From: Deltaproteobacteria bacterium
GTDB lineage: Bacteria; Bdellovibrionota; JAJCYS01
Assembly: GCA_029262815.1 (NCBI GenBank)
Contig: JAJCYS010000018.1
Span: forward strand, 1-64,000
DNA length: 64,000 nucleotides
Direction of reading: 5' to 3'
Shown piece by piece: positions 25,889 through 36,235 of the stretch (the first letter of the stretch is position 1; every line of letters starts with the position of its first letter). Under the pieces are notes generated by a model, which was not told where the DNA came from, ran no database searches, and was given only the letters and a program-made list of their open reading frames with translations. Both the position numbers and the translations under genes were made by a program.

Positions 25889-27247
25889 ATGGCCCATCCT
25901 TATATTAGTGTAGGCACCGAAGAACGTGCCGAAATGTTGCATTCGGTCGGGGTGCGTAATGTTTCTGATTTGTTTAAAGGAATTCAGACAACTGATTTTG
26001 ATCTACCTGACGGTCTCTCAGAGTGGGCGCTGTTAAAAAAAGCAAAAGGGAAACATTATCAAAACTACAGTCTGGATCAGTTGACCCATTTTTTAGGCGC
26101 AGGGGTGTACGATCACATCGTGCCTGCTGTCATCGACGCGCTAGTCTCTCGAGGGGAATTTCTCACAGCTTATACCCCGTATCAACCCGAAGTGAGCCAA
26201 GGCTCTTTGCAACTTATTTATGAGTTTCAAACGTATATGACTCGGCTCTACGGCATGGATGTGTCTAATGCGTCCGTCTATGATGGCGCTCATGCGTTGG
26301 TGGAATGTGTTGGGATGGCCCTTCGAATTCAACGTGTAGGGGATAAATCTGTGGCTATTGCCTTGAGCCAAGGTGTGCATCCTGAATATGTTTCTGTTTT
26401 GAAAGCGCATAAACTCACGAACGTCCAAATTATTGAAGTGCCTGTTTGCAAAGAAACCGGTGAGACAGATTGGGACAGTTTAGAAAAAGTTGGTCTACCG
26501 ATCGTAGCGTGCGTCAATCAATTCCCTAATGTGTTTGGCGTGACGGATTCATTAGCCGCTTTAAAAAAAGCAGCTGATTCGCACAGTGCGCTTAGTATTA
26601 CCGTTAATCTAGAGCCCTATGCCTACGGGTTACATAACCCACCGGGTGCATTTGGAATTCACTTGGTTGCAGCTGAAGCCCAAGCCCTTGGCAATCCGCC
26701 AAGCTTTGGGGGGCCTCATGTTGGGGTAGTGCTTTGTGAAAAAGAACATGTTCGGCAGCTGCCAGGTCGGCTGGTGGGTCGAACTAAAACAATGGATGGC
26801 AAACAAGATGCTTTTACCCTGACGCTTTCAACACGTGAGCAGCATATTCGTCGAGAACGTGCGACATCTAATATTTGTACAAACCAAGGCTTGGTCGTCA
26901 ATCGTGTAGTGGCCCATTGTGCTCTTTTGGGTGAGCGGGGATTTAAAACGGTGGCTGAGCAGAACCATCTAGGCGCGCATCTTGCTTTTGACGAGTGGTC
27001 TCAATACTTAGCACCTGTATTTCCCAAAGCGACATTTTTTAATGAATTTTTACTTACGTTACCCAAAAGCCAAACTGATTTGCATGAGACGCTTATGAAG
27101 TTTGGCGTGCTGCTGGGTGTGCAATCTGATCGGTTGATGTTATCCGGGCTAGAGAATGTGCCTTATGTATTGTCTTGCGTCACTGAAAAGCATACACCAG
27201 CTTGTATTCATCGTGTGACCCAAAAGCTTGCGGGCGGTGTGTCATGA
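25889..27247 (+). CDS. gcvPA: Glycine dehydrogenase (decarboxylating) subunit 1
   Basis: 452 aa, the N-terminal half of P-protein encoded separately, as in many bacteria with split GcvP. Features: HPYISVGTEERAEML, FLGAGVYDHIVPAVIDAL, FLTAYTPYQPEVSQG, SFGGPHVG, and REQHIRRERATSNICTNQ. It does not bear the PLP Lys, which is in subunit 2. It starts 6 nt after gcvH and overlaps gcvPB by 4 nt (ATGA), ensuring equal translation of the two halves. Confidence 0.95.
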   Translation: MAHPYISVGTEERAEMLHSVGVRNVSDLFKGIQTTDFDLPDGLSEWALLKKAKGKHYQNYSLDQLTHFLGAGVYDHIVPAVIDALVSRGEFLTAYTPYQPEVSQGSLQLIYEFQTYMTRLYGMDVSNASVYDGAHALVECVGMALRIQRVGDKSVAIALSQGVHPEYVSVLKAHKLTNVQIIEVPVCKETGETDWDSLEKVGLPIVACVNQFPNVFGVTDSLAALKKAADSHSALSITVNLEPYAYGLHNPPGAFGIHLVAAEAQALGNPPSFGGPHVGVVLCEKEHVRQLPGRLVGRTKTMDGKQDAFTLTLSTREQHIRRERATSNICTNQGLVVNRVVAHCALLGERGFKTVAEQNHLGAHLAFDEWSQYLAPVFPKATFFNEFLLTLPKSQTDLHETLMKFGVLLGVQSDRLMLSGLENVPYVLSCVTEKHTPACIHRVTQKLAGGVS

Positions 27248-28689
27248 TTGAAACTGGATTAGATATTCAAGAAGGACTTCTTTTTGACAGTTCACACGAT
27301 GTGAGTGGAGCCTCAGTGCCTCGCGCATTTACGGGGGAAGTGCCAAATTTGCGAGAAACGAAACTAGGTTTTCCTCAATTAAGTGAACTCGAAGTCGTGC
27401 GTCACTTTACTCGTCTCAGTCGCAAAAATTTTAATATCGATTTAGGCATGTACCCTTTGGGTTCCTGCACCATGAAATACAATCCTAGGGTGAATGAAAC
27501 TATTTCTGGATTGGGTGGATTTTCGATGTTGCATCCCTACCAACCTGAATCGATGACTCAGGGTGCGCTTTCAATATTATATGATTTAGAACAGGCCTTA
27601 GCTGAATTAACAGGTTTAGCTGCGGTGACCTTGTCTCCTGCTGCAGGAGCGCATGGTGAGTTTGTAGGATTAAAACTGATCAAAGCTTATTTAGAACATC
27701 ATAATCTGTCTCACAAAAATATTATTTTGATACCAGATACGGCACATGGGACCAATCCTGCATCGTGTATTGCTGCCGGGTTTCAAGTAAAATCTTTACC
27801 TGAAGGCGCAAATGGCGTCATGACGCCCGAAAGTGTCAAAACGGCGATGAGTGAGGACGTGGCTGGTTTAATGATGACTAACCCAAACACGTTGGGTGTG
27901 TTTGAGCATCACGCCAAGGAAATCGCTGATGTTCTACATGACCAGGGTGCTTTTTTGTATGGCGATGGTGCCAATATGAATGCTTTTGTTGGATCGGTTA
28001 AACCTGCTGATTACGGATTTGATGTGATGCATCTTAACTTACACAAAACGTTTTCAACCCCTCATGGCGGCGGCGGCCCAGGTGCGGGGCCTGTTGCGGT
28101 CTGCGAAAGGTTGAAGCCTTATTTGCCTACACCCCGAATTCAACGTGAAGAAGATGGGACGTACCGAGTGCTACACAAAATGCCTCACAGCATTGGGCTA
28201 GTGAAACCCTATTTTGGCCAATTTCTAATTTTGCTTAGAGCTTGGGCCTACATTACGTTATTGGGTAGGGATGGGTTACGTGAAACTTCTGAGCAAGCTG
28301 TGTTGTCAGCCCGTTACATTCAAAGTCAGTTGCAAGATGTATTTCAGAACGAAGATGCTGCGCCGTGTATGCATGAAGCTGTATTTTCGGATGAGGTGCT
28401 TAAAGGAACAGGGGTTAAAACTCTCGATATTGCAAAAGCACTGATGGATTTTGGATTTCATCCGCCGACAATGTATTTCCCATTAGTAGTTTCGGGTGCA
28501 CTATTGATTGAACCTACAGAATGTGAACCAAAGGCAGAGTTAGATCGATTTATCGACGTACTTAAATCTCTGATCGGAAAAGCAAAAGAGAACGCTGAAT
28601 GGTTTACTGATCGGCCGACTCAGACCCCATGCTCAAGGATCAATGAAGCGTTGGCAGCACGAAACTTGGATGTTGCGAAGCCGATATAG
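27244..28689 (+). CDS. gcvPB: Glycine dehydrogenase (decarboxylating) subunit 2
   Basis: 481 aa, the PLP-bearing half of P-protein. The PLP Lys is K268 in HLNLHKTFSTPHGGGGPGAG. Other signatures are YPLGSCTMKYNPR, LSPAAGAHGE and DTAHGTNPAS. ATG 27244 overlaps the gcvPA stop; an earlier in-frame start at 27202 is within gcvPA and is unnecessary. It catalyses glycine decarboxylation with transfer to GcvH. No hairpin-T terminator is evident just after it. Confidence 0.95.
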   Translation: MIETGLDIQEGLLFDSSHDVSGASVPRAFTGEVPNLRETKLGFPQLSELEVVRHFTRLSRKNFNIDLGMYPLGSCTMKYNPRVNETISGLGGFSMLHPYQPESMTQGALSILYDLEQALAELTGLAAVTLSPAAGAHGEFVGLKLIKAYLEHHNLSHKNIILIPDTAHGTNPASCIAAGFQVKSLPEGANGVMTPESVKTAMSEDVAGLMMTNPNTLGVFEHHAKEIADVLHDQGAFLYGDGANMNAFVGSVKPADYGFDVMHLNLHKTFSTPHGGGGPGAGPVAVCERLKPYLPTPRIQREEDGTYRVLHKMPHSIGLVKPYFGQFLILLRAWAYITLLGRDGLRETSEQAVLSARYIQSQLQDVFQNEDAAPCMHEAVFSDEVLKGTGVKTLDIAKALMDFGFHPPTMYFPLVVSGALLIEPTECEPKAELDRFIDVLKSLIGKAKENAEWFTDRPTQTPCSRINEALAARNLDVAKPI

Positions 28690-28918
28690 CGTTATTTAAT
28701 TAACATTTTTTTCACAATTTAACAATCCGGAATTCGAGCACATACTGGTAACTGTCGACAGATTCATCGTGTATATAAATTTTAATTATTGAATAATTAA
28801 AATGATATGTTCTTTTTTCTACATTTTATTTGAGAAAGTCTTGCTATAGTTACGTTTTAGGCGATTATTTCATTGAAGATTGGCATTGAATGAATTGGAT
28901 TTCTTACTTGATTAGTTT
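28690..28918. other. AT-rich intergenic stretch
   Basis: Non-coding DNA downstream of gcvPB. It is AT-rich with no RNA-gene signature or clear terminator seen. It leads into the hairpin element at 28919. Confidence 0.4.
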
Positions 28919-29011
28919 CACTATACCCCGTGGTCTTGCCGCGGGGATTCAACTCCCCTGTGAGTTACAGGGGACATACCCAGTGGCGAGTTGGTACAAA
29001 AATGGGGTATA
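28919..29011. repeat. GC-rich multi-hairpin element bounded by TATACCCC/GGGGTATA
   Basis: Within an AT-rich gap there are two adjacent hairpins. CCCCGTGG/CCGCGGGG (28926-28933 and 28939-28946, one G-T pair, loop TCTTG) is followed by CCCCTGT/ACAGGGG (28955-28961 and 28967-28973, loop GAGTT). The whole is bracketed by TATACCCC (28922-28929) and GGGGTATA (29004-29011). This fits a small palindrome-associated mobile element or an IS200/IS605-type end. An mRNA leader structure is the alternative, since it runs up to the ATG at 29012. Confidence 0.5.
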
Positions 29012-30277
29012 ATGGCCATTGAACTATCGCGCTGTTTGCCTTTGTCCTCAAGGACAAAGTTTGCCAGATTGATTAGTATCGGCGTTTTTTTGGTTGGCGT
29101 GCATAGTTTGACCTCTGCGCTAGCAAAAGATTGTCTTTCGACTGTCATCGAGGAAATTCAAGCCGTTGCTCAATCAAAATATATTCTGCCGAATAACTTT
29201 GAGTTCTTTTCACCGAGTACTGTTAAAAATACCTCTCAAAATGGCGAATACACTCAGTTTACTAATCAGTTGAAGCAGATCGGACGCACCATTCTTGAGT
29301 ATGTCCCAGAACAGCGAGTTGTGATGTTTGTTACAGCAGATCCAGACAGTGCTGTGGTGCCAACATTTTTGTTTCCAAAGGCACATACCTATGTGGTAGT
29401 AAATCCCAGTGTCCCTTTTGTTATGCCTGGCTTGAATTCATTATCGGGTAATCAGAAAATTAATATAACAGTGACTCATCCAGATTTTCAGAGAGTTGGT
29501 CGTAAAGACTGGGCACCAGGGCTAGAAAAACCTTACCGTTTGTACCAAGTAGGAGAACGGGTAGGGATGTTGACTCGGATTTTGAGTCGTATGAAAATAA
29601 ATTATCCTCTAGTTAAAATAATCGAGGTTAAGTATTTCTATCATACCTTCGAGGCGAAACATCTTGAGACCGGAAATGAGGCTAATTATTTAGATCGAAT
29701 ATTTGGAGAGGGCCATCCAGCCATGCGTGATAGTTGGGCTCAAGAGAAGAGCAACCCCACGTTTGATGAAATGAAATGGAAAGAAGTGATTCGAAAGTAT
29801 GTTCGATGCCATGGTGTTTTGACGTACCAAATTACGCCTGACAGCCCTAAACAACGCTTGGTCTACCTTCAAGGAGAGTTTACAGAGTCTGAAGTCTTAC
29901 ATACAAACGGGATAGGACCTCAGTTTCAGTTTGGTTTTAACGGAGATAAACATTTAATGACAACACTTTCGAGTTTCTATTCAAATCTGGATGGATTTAT
30001 TGTGCGTAGTTCAGATGGTGCTTTTCACACCGCACCCGAATTAATCAATTATTCGATGGAAGAAATTCTCCATGCATTGACTCATAATAAAGGTGCCGTT
30101 GTTGAAGGCCGATTGGGGTTTAACCCCGAGGTTCGTAAGGTACATGGCATTTCTGAATATGCTAAGACTTGGGAGCTATTAGGCCATAGTAAGTACTCGA
30201 TGAGAACTCAGAAAAAATATGACTCTTTTCCTTTTTCCTATGAACCAGGGTTGCGTATTTCTTTTATGGGTGATTAA
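29012..30277 (+). CDS. Exported protein, unknown function
   Basis: 421 aa from ATG 29012; a TTG at 28991 would add seven residues encoded by the hairpin element and is less likely. A signal peptide ends around SALAKDC. The mature part is mixed alpha/beta with two Cys (KDC, VRCHG). No recognised domain. No Shine-Dalgarno is evident at the start; GGGGTAT, part of the element, occupies that position. It may be cotranscribed with the small lipoprotein that follows after 70 nt. Confidence 0.6.
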   Translation: MAIELSRCLPLSSRTKFARLISIGVFLVGVHSLTSALAKDCLSTVIEEIQAVAQSKYILPNNFEFFSPSTVKNTSQNGEYTQFTNQLKQIGRTILEYVPEQRVVMFVTADPDSAVVPTFLFPKAHTYVVVNPSVPFVMPGLNSLSGNQKINITVTHPDFQRVGRKDWAPGLEKPYRLYQVGERVGMLTRILSRMKINYPLVKIIEVKYFYHTFEAKHLETGNEANYLDRIFGEGHPAMRDSWAQEKSNPTFDEMKWKEVIRKYVRCHGVLTYQITPDSPKQRLVYLQGEFTESEVLHTNGIGPQFQFGFNGDKHLMTTLSSFYSNLDGFIVRSSDGAFHTAPELINYSMEEILHALTHNKGAVVEGRLGFNPEVRKVHGISEYAKTWELLGHSKYSMRTQKKYDSFPFSYEPGLRISFMGD

Positions 30278-30347
30278 AAAATCTAAACTAAAATATATGA
30301 CTTTCCGATAACATTTGGACAGGGTGTTTTGTCCAGTGAGGTGCGAA

Positions 30348-30791
30348 ATGAGTCGTATAATGAAAAATCTAAAACTAATGATCATTCCTACATGCAGTAT
30401 ATTTTTTTTAAATGCATGTGGAACAATGCAAGCGAAAACGGATAGACAACAGAAGGAAAATGATTCTCAAGTTGTAGCCCTAAGTGAAAAAACAGCAAAG
30501 TATGGACTAGCAAGTGATGAAACAGTATATCAATGTGCAGACTACGAAATCACATTTAATGAACAAACAAGGGATTTGTTTGTTAATGGTAAAAATGAAG
30601 AATTTGAAGTAAATTTAGGGAAATATAAAGAAAAAAATTCAGACACAACTCACTATACATTTCAACTCAATATTGGTTGGGGTAATGCTAAATTTATTAA
30701 TCTAAAATTGGTTAATTCAAAAAATTCCAAAAAAGTCTATCTCTCAATTTCTAAAGGCTATGGACATTGGAAATATACGATGTGTAAATGA
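30348..30791 (+). CDS. Small putative lipoprotein
   Basis: 147 aa from ATG 30348, which has GAGGTG upstream. The signal peptide ends in the lipobox FLNAC (Cys near 24). The rest is Lys/Asn-rich, with Cys in YQCADYE and at the C-terminus (YTMCK), possibly a disulfide. Base composition is more AT-rich than neighbouring genes, which hints at recent acquisition. No family recognised. It converges on clpB, whose stop is 28 nt away. Confidence 0.6.
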   Translation: MSRIMKNLKLMIIPTCSIFFLNACGTMQAKTDRQQKENDSQVVALSEKTAKYGLASDETVYQCADYEITFNEQTRDLFVNGKNEEFEVNLGKYKEKNSDTTHYTFQLNIGWGNAKFINLKLVNSKNSKKVYLSISKGYGHWKYTMCK

Positions 30792-30819
30792 AATAACGAA
30801 TAAGTTTTCAATTATACAT

Positions 30820-33396
30820 TCAGCAGTGGATAGCCAATGAGTCTCGAGAAATCTGTTTTGTTACGAAAGAAAAGGGGGATTGTGGCTTCGGATCGTCTTT
30901 GAGAAGAACTGTCATTTGGTGCTCTGGTAGCAAGTCACCTGAGATGACCTTTTCAGCAATCGGGTTTACTAAATATCGTTCAATAGCTCGTTTCAAGGGT
31001 CTTGCCCCAAAGTCTGGATCAAACCCTATTTTTGCCAAATGAGCGACAACTGTATCATCTACAGAAATATGTAATTTTTGTTCTTCGAGGCGAGCAATGA
31101 CTTTTTCTATTTGAAGCTTTGCGATCGACTCAATCATAGATTGAGTGAGTGTATGAAATACCACAATGTCGTCAATACGATTCACCAATTCAGGACGAAT
31201 GAACGTCTTAAGTTCCTGAGTTACCGTTTGAATACGTTCATCGTAGGGGGTTTTATGGTCATCAAACCCACGAATAGTTTCGTGTAGTAAGTTGGTGGTC
31301 ATGAGAATGACCGTGTTTTGAAAATCAACGGTATGACCGTGGCTGTCAGACAAACGACCGTCGTCAAGAACTTGAAGAAGTAGGTTTAAAACATCGGGGT
31401 GTGCCTTTTCGATTTCGTCGAACAGCACTAGACAATAGGGTTTTCGACGTACTGCTTCCGTTAACAATCCCCCCTCATCAAACCCCACATAACCAGGAGG
31501 GCTGCCGATCAGTCGAGCTACACTGTGCTTTTCCATATATTCACTCATATCAATGCGGACAATGGATCGTACATCACCAAAGAGTTCAGCTGCCAATGCC
31601 TTGGCCGTTTCGGTTTTGCCCACGCCAGTAGGTCCCATAAATAAAAATGAACCAATGGGTCTTCCAGGCTCACCGAGCCCAGCGCGATTTCGTTGTATTG
31701 CTTGAGAAACAGCTTTCAATGCCTCGGGTTGGCCAATGACTTTTTGTTGAAGGTTGTCGAACATATGGGCAATTGCCGACTGTTCAGTTTGAATCATACG
31801 GGATAGAGGAATGCCGGTCCAATTCGAAACCACCTTGGCGATATCCTCTTCACGTACGATCTCTCTCAAAAGAGTATGCTTTGACTGAGATCGAGCAGAT
31901 TCAAGCTCAGTTTCGATACTTTGGAGTTCGCTGTATTTAATTTCAGATGCTCTGGCCAAGTTGCCAGCTTTCATTGAGTCATTCATTTCAGCTGTAAGAT
32001 CCTTATGTTTTTTTTGAAGTGAATGTAAGGTACGTAGCCCTTCTTTCTCATTTGTCCATTCCGCTTCAAGTGCATCTCGTTTCTTTTTTTCATCTGTAAT
32101 TTGTGATGTCAATGTCTCAATGGCACTGGAATCTGTGCTGCCTTTTTTTACGGATGCAAGCTCCATTTCCAGTTGAATGAGTTTTCGTCTAGATTGATCG
32201 ATCTCTTCAGGTACGCTGTGGATCTGAACACGTAGAGCACTCGCCGCTTCATCAATGAGGTCAATGGCTTTATCCGGCAAAAATCGATCAGAAATATACC
32301 GTCTCGACAATTTTACGGCTGCACACAGCGCGGCATCTTCAATTTTTACACCATGATGTACCTCATAGCTTTTAGCCAATCCCCGTAAAATAGTGAGCGT
32401 GTCAGCTTCATTGGGTTCATCAACAAGTATCGGTTGAAATCGTCTTTCAAGAGCCGAATCCTTTTCAATGTGTTTTCGATATTCATCTAACGTTGTGGCA
32501 CCGATACATTTAAGTTCGCCGCGCGCTAAGGCTGGTTTTAACAAATTAGATGCATCCATTGTGCCTTCTGCTTTGCCCGCACCTACAATAAGGTGAAGCT
32601 CATCTATAAATAAAATGATTTCACCAGAAGCTTCTTTAATTTCGGCTAGTACATTTTTGAGGCGTTCTTCAAACTCACCTCGATATTTAGCACCTGCTAC
32701 AAGTGCACCCATGTCTAAGCCCAAAATACGTTTATGTTTCAATGTTTCTGGAATATCACCCGATGCAATCCGCTGTGCCAACCCTTCGACTAGCGCTGTT
32801 TTTCCAACACCCGGGTCTCCAATCAAGACAGGATTGTTTTTTCTTCTGCGTGATAAGACTTGAACGGTCCGCCGAATCTCTGCATTTCGACCCAGAACGG
32901 GATCAAGTGATTGTGCTTCCGCGAGTTGCGTAATATCGGTTGTATATTTGTTTAGAATGGACTCATTCGAATCAGTTTCTTTTGAAACACGTTGAATGGC
33001 TTTGAGTTTGTCGATTGTGACTTGATGTTTCTCAAGGAGTGCGTGAGCTTGTGAAGCATAAGATAGAAAACCATGCCATAAATGTGAAAGTTGAACGGGT
33101 TGCCCATCCGCTAAATCTTCCGTTTGTAGAAGAGCTTTCCGAGAGGCTAACCCCATGTATTGTTGGGGTGTTTCGGCAACCTTGGGAAAAGAGTCAAGAA
33201 TTGAGCTTAGTTCACCGATAAATGTCCTAGGTGTCGTGCTGTCGGGAAGTAACGCTTTGAGGGTAGCACTGTCTTTTTTTGCAAGTGCATGAAGGACGTG
33301 CTCAGGTTCTATAACCTGATGATCCCGCCTTAGCGCTTCATCTTGAGCAGCACCTAGTATTTGCTGAACTTCATTTGAATATGCTTCTACGTTCAT
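30820..33396 (-). CDS. clpB: ATP-dependent chaperone ClpB
   Basis: 858 aa, normal family length. Clp N-domain repeats occupy 1-140, NBD1 has Walker A GDPGVGKT at 193-200 and Walker [10 protein letters not shown], then the coiled-coil M-domain (about 395-520), and NBD2 has [12 protein letters not shown] with ClpB hallmarks [22 protein letters not shown]. It lacks a ClpP-binding loop as expected. With DnaK it dissolves protein aggregates. No CIRCE or sigma32-like promoter was recognised in the short 5' gap, which it shares with the divergent AsmA-like gene. Confidence 0.95.
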   Translation of the reverse strand: MNVEAYSNEVQQILGAAQDEALRRDHQVIEPEHVLHALAKKDSATLKALLPDSTTPRTFIGELSSILDSFPKVAETPQQYMGLASRKALLQTEDLADGQPVQLSHLWHGFLSYASQAHALLEKHQVTIDKLKAIQRVSKETDSNESILNKYTTDITQLAEAQSLDPVLGRNAEIRRTVQVLSRRRKNNPVLIGDPGVGKTALVEGLAQRIASGDIPETLKHKRILGLDMGALVAGAKYRGEFEERLKNVLAEIKEASGEIILFIDELHLIVGAGKAEGTMDASNLLKPALARGELKCIGATTLDEYRKHIEKDSALERRFQPILVDEPNEADTLTILRGLAKSYEVHHGVKIEDAALCAAVKLSRRYISDRFLPDKAIDLIDEAASALRVQIHSVPEEIDQSRRKLIQLEMELASVKKGSTDSSAIETLTSQITDEKKKRDALEAEWTNEKEGLRTLHSLQKKHKDLTAEMNDSMKAGNLARASEIKYSELQSIETELESARSQSKHTLLREIVREEDIAKVVSNWTGIPLSRMIQTEQSAIAHMFDNLQQKVIGQPEALKAVSQAIQRNRAGLGEPGRPIGSFLFMGPTGVGKTETAKALAAELFGDVRSIVRIDMSEYMEKHSVARLIGSPPGYVGFDEGGLLTEAVRRKPYCLVLFDEIEKAHPDVLNLLLQVLDDGRLSDSHGHTVDFQNTVILMTTNLLHETIRGFDDHKTPYDERIQTVTQELKTFIRPELVNRIDDIVVFHTLTQSMIESIAKLQIEKVIARLEEQKLHISVDDTVVAHLAKIGFDPDFGARPLKRAIERYLVNPIAEKVISGDLLPEHQMTVLLKDDPKPQSPFSFVTKQISRDSLAIHC

Positions 33397-33449
33397 ACTA
33401 AGTATATGGGGTTGATTAGACGTAATGTCAACAGATTGAGAGGGTGGCC

Positions 33450-35036
33450 ATGAAGAAGCTATTGAAATTTTTAGGGATTAGTTTTGGACTTTTAGTACTT
33501 GTTGTAGTGCTGGGATCCACGGCATTATTTTTCTTCTTTCCAAAGGAAAAATTTGAGGCCTGGTTAAAATCTGAAGCCAAAAAATCAGGTGTCATATTAG
33601 CCTACAAAGATGTAAACATGACATGGGGCGTCCCTTCAGCGTTGGTCTTGTCGCAATTAAGTTTTAAAATGCCAAAGAGCAAATTAGCAGGAGATGCCCA
33701 AAAAGTTAAAATATCGGTTGATCTATGGGAATCAATTAAGACGTTTTCTCTACGAGCAAAGATTGGTCTTACACAGCTGAATCTTGATCATCCCAAGGTA
33801 TTATTAAAGCAGTCTGATATGGTCGTGACGCTGTCCGATGTCCTCTTGTATGCAAAAGAAGGGAAGAGTAAAGAAGGTAAAATTATCATTATTGGTCATG
33901 CAAAAAAGATAATTGTGAAAGGTGCGAAACCGATGACCATCGATGCACCAAAGCTTTCGCTGGTTACTAAAACAGACCTTAAATCCGTCAAGACCTACAC
34001 ATTTGTGTTGAAAGATGGAGATGGAAAGTTCTCTGCAACAAAAATGACTCAAGATGGCAAGGTGCGCGATTTAACGCCATTCCCACTGAAGGTAACGTTT
34101 AATGCTGCTCAATTTTCACCTACAGATATTAAATTAACTGGGCTCAAGATGGCCTTGCTCGATGGTAGATTGGCCATGCCAGCCAGCAAATATGATATTC
34201 GAAAACGTGTAGAAACAATCGATTCATTTCGATATGACCATGGCAGCATTAATGATTTGGTTGGATTAGCTAGCCCTAAACACATAGATACGTTAGATGG
34301 GAAACTGGGCATTTCTGTGAATGGATTTCGCCAAGCATTTAACAAAAGCAATAAGCCATTACCGACAAGTTTACGTGCCAAAGGGCGTGTGCAAATCGAC
34401 GATGTAATACTTAAAAAACGATCTATTCAGACAAAAATTGACGGCATTGTAAACAGTGCGATGTCCAAAATCAAACCTCTGTTAGGAGGGCAGCATAATG
34501 ATGCTGAATTCACGGTTCCTAATTTTCAAAAAAATGCCAGTAAAGGACATGTTGATTTTGCAGCTGTGGGCCAAACAGTAAACGTCAGTGAAATTAAAAT
34601 ACTGAATGCAGGTGGAGAAGTGAATGGTTCAGGGAAATTGTTTTTAGCCCCTAAAACCATGAATATGAATCTTGAAATTACGTTGTATGGTGTCAAGCAG
34701 GAATCTGCAGGTGCGTTGCTTGATATTATCGGAAATGAGAAGGGTGATTTAATCATTCCAATCGTCCTAAAAGGATCTTTTGATAATCCTAAATACACCA
34801 TCAATTTTGGTGTCTTTTTGAAGAACATTCAGGCCAAGCTTTTTAAAGGTGGTGTGAACCCTGCAAGTTTGATGAAAGGTGGAGAAGGGTTGATGAAAGG
34901 TGGGACAAAGGGCATCACCGATGCTGTAAAAGGTGGAACATCCTCAATTCAGGGCTTAATGAAAGGGAAAGGGTCGACGACTGGAGGAGCCTCAAAAAGT
35001 AACCCCGTAGAAGGGTTGAAAGGGTTGTTCAAATAG
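33450..35036 (+). CDS. AsmA-like membrane-anchored protein
   Basis: 528 aa from ATG 33450, with GAGAGGG five bases upstream; a GTG two codons earlier overlaps that Shine-Dalgarno. One N-terminal helix (about 5-30) is followed by a large extracytoplasmic beta-rich region with the AsmA/DUF748 flavour: repeated short strands, LSFKMPKSKL near the start, and a terminal part resembling the AsmA_2 domain (LDGKLGISVNG, LVLKGSFDNPKYTI). The tail is Gly/Lys/Ser rich with a repeated LMKGG motif. AsmA-like proteins bridge the envelope for lipid transport; that role here is inferred. Confidence 0.65.
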   Translation: MKKLLKFLGISFGLLVLVVVLGSTALFFFFPKEKFEAWLKSEAKKSGVILAYKDVNMTWGVPSALVLSQLSFKMPKSKLAGDAQKVKISVDLWESIKTFSLRAKIGLTQLNLDHPKVLLKQSDMVVTLSDVLLYAKEGKSKEGKIIIIGHAKKIIVKGAKPMTIDAPKLSLVTKTDLKSVKTYTFVLKDGDGKFSATKMTQDGKVRDLTPFPLKVTFNAAQFSPTDIKLTGLKMALLDGRLAMPASKYDIRKRVETIDSFRYDHGSINDLVGLASPKHIDTLDGKLGISVNGFRQAFNKSNKPLPTSLRAKGRVQIDDVILKKRSIQTKIDGIVNSAMSKIKPLLGGQHNDAEFTVPNFQKNASKGHVDFAAVGQTVNVSEIKILNAGGEVNGSGKLFLAPKTMNMNLEITLYGVKQESAGALLDIIGNEKGDLIIPIVLKGSFDNPKYTINFGVFLKNIQAKLFKGGVNPASLMKGGEGLMKGGTKGITDAVKGGTSSIQGLMKGKGSTTGGASKSNPVEGLKGLFK

Positions 35037-35074
35037 AACCGGTCTCATAAATAACTTCGTGATGAGACCGGTTC
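35036..35074. terminator. Stem-loop between convergent AsmA-like and lptF/G genes
   Basis: Perfect 13-bp stem GAACCGGTCTCAT / ATGAGACCGGTTC (35036-35048 and 35062-35074) with a 13-nt loop. It lies exactly in the 42-bp gap between the two convergent stops. The T-tract is poor, so it may act as a 3' mRNA-stabilising structure as well as a terminator. Confidence 0.65.
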
Positions 35075-35078
35075 TAGA

Positions 35079-36188
35079 TTAATACATCGGACGTTTTCGA
35101 AAAAGCAACATGAGGCCTAAGCCAGCGAATAAAACATTCGGTGCCCAGAGAGCTGCCCAGGCAGCCATGTGGCCTTTAATGACTAAAGACGATCCAATTA
35201 CACGTATGATCCAAATCACGAGTAGCAGAACGATGCTCTGAAGCATAGGAGAAAATGCTTTAGGCCTTCTTCTGCCAGTAAGAGAAAAAAGTAACACAAA
35301 AAATGTAAGCACTAAGATACCTGCCGACATGGCAAATCCACGATGGACGTGCATGGCATATCTAAGGTAGTTTTTGCTTTTTGCTCCGTATTTATCTAAT
35401 CGTTGGTTCGTAATGTTCACCAGCTCTTGAAAGTAATAAGTACTGGGATGTCGTTTGAACCGTTTAAAGGTTTGCTCGATATTTGTGTTTAGGGTGAGCT
35501 TTTTAAATCCCAATGTTCGTGTTGTTGTACTTTGAGTGTCCGAGATCATGTGTCCATCTGATAAGACGACTTCGACACTTTTTTCTGCGGTATGAACGAT
35601 ATGGCCTTTGGGAGCAACGATTAGTAAAGGCTGTTCCTTATTGCGTTCATCCATGACATAAACACCTGATAGAGTCCTTTTTTGTTTGTTTACACCGCTC
35701 GTAGTCATGATGATGCCATCAGATATTTTAAAAAAATGATTGGGACGTATGAGTCCGAGGAGTCTTTCTTCGTGAGCTTGAGTTAAAGCCTGTTGTATAA
35801 GAGTATAGCTCCACGGGGTAACATGATGATAAAGATAGATGCACAATGTTGCCACAGGGAGAGCGAAAAACAACACCACACTATAAAGTAAATGTCTAAG
35901 ACCGATACCGCTAGAAAGCATGCCGATCCACTCTTTTTTCTCATCAAGTCGACCAAACACACTGAAGGTAGAAAAAACAGCCGCTATAGTCATTGAAATA
36001 GGAAATACCAAAAGCGCTCTGTAGCAGACCAACCCCAAAAACCCTTCAAACGTGATGGCGTTTGTTGCCCACATTGCACAGATGCTGATGATTTTAAACG
36101 TTGAGAGGAGGGTTACAAAAATAAATGTACCCGTCATAAAGTGAATATAGAGCTGTGCAAGTAAGTGTCTTTGTAAGCGGTATTTCAT
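35079..36188 (-). CDS. LptF/LptG family LPS export permease
   Basis: 369 aa. YjgP/YjgQ family: N-terminal three helices (about 12-115), a periplasmic beta-jellyroll region (130-265), then three C-terminal helices. LFSLTGRRRPKAFSP and the amphipathic N-terminal RHLLAQLYIHF fit the family. It forms part of LptBFG, which extracts LPS from the inner membrane. Only one family member is present here; the partner is elsewhere. LptF versus LptG cannot be decided. Confidence 0.85.
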   Translation of the reverse strand: MKYRLQRHLLAQLYIHFMTGTFIFVTLLSTFKIISICAMWATNAITFEGFLGLVCYRALLVFPISMTIAAVFSTFSVFGRLDEKKEWIGMLSSGIGLRHLLYSVVLFFALPVATLCIYLYHHVTPWSYTLIQQALTQAHEERLLGLIRPNHFFKISDGIIMTTSGVNKQKRTLSGVYVMDERNKEQPLLIVAPKGHIVHTAEKSVEVVLSDGHMISDTQSTTTRTLGFKKLTLNTNIEQTFKRFKRHPSTYYFQELVNITNQRLDKYGAKSKNYLRYAMHVHRGFAMSAGILVLTFFVLLFSLTGRRRPKAFSPMLQSIVLLLVIWIIRVIGSSLVIKGHMAAWAALWAPNVLFAGLGLMLLFRKRPMY

Positions 36189-36235
36189 GGTAAAAGTCTT
36201 ATGAAGAGTTTATCATAGATTTGAGAGGGGTATTT

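Noticed and set aside
29012..30277. Homology between the exported unknowns at 29012, 55625 and 23034
   Set aside because: Similar size and signal peptides, but read side by side they share no consistent motif.
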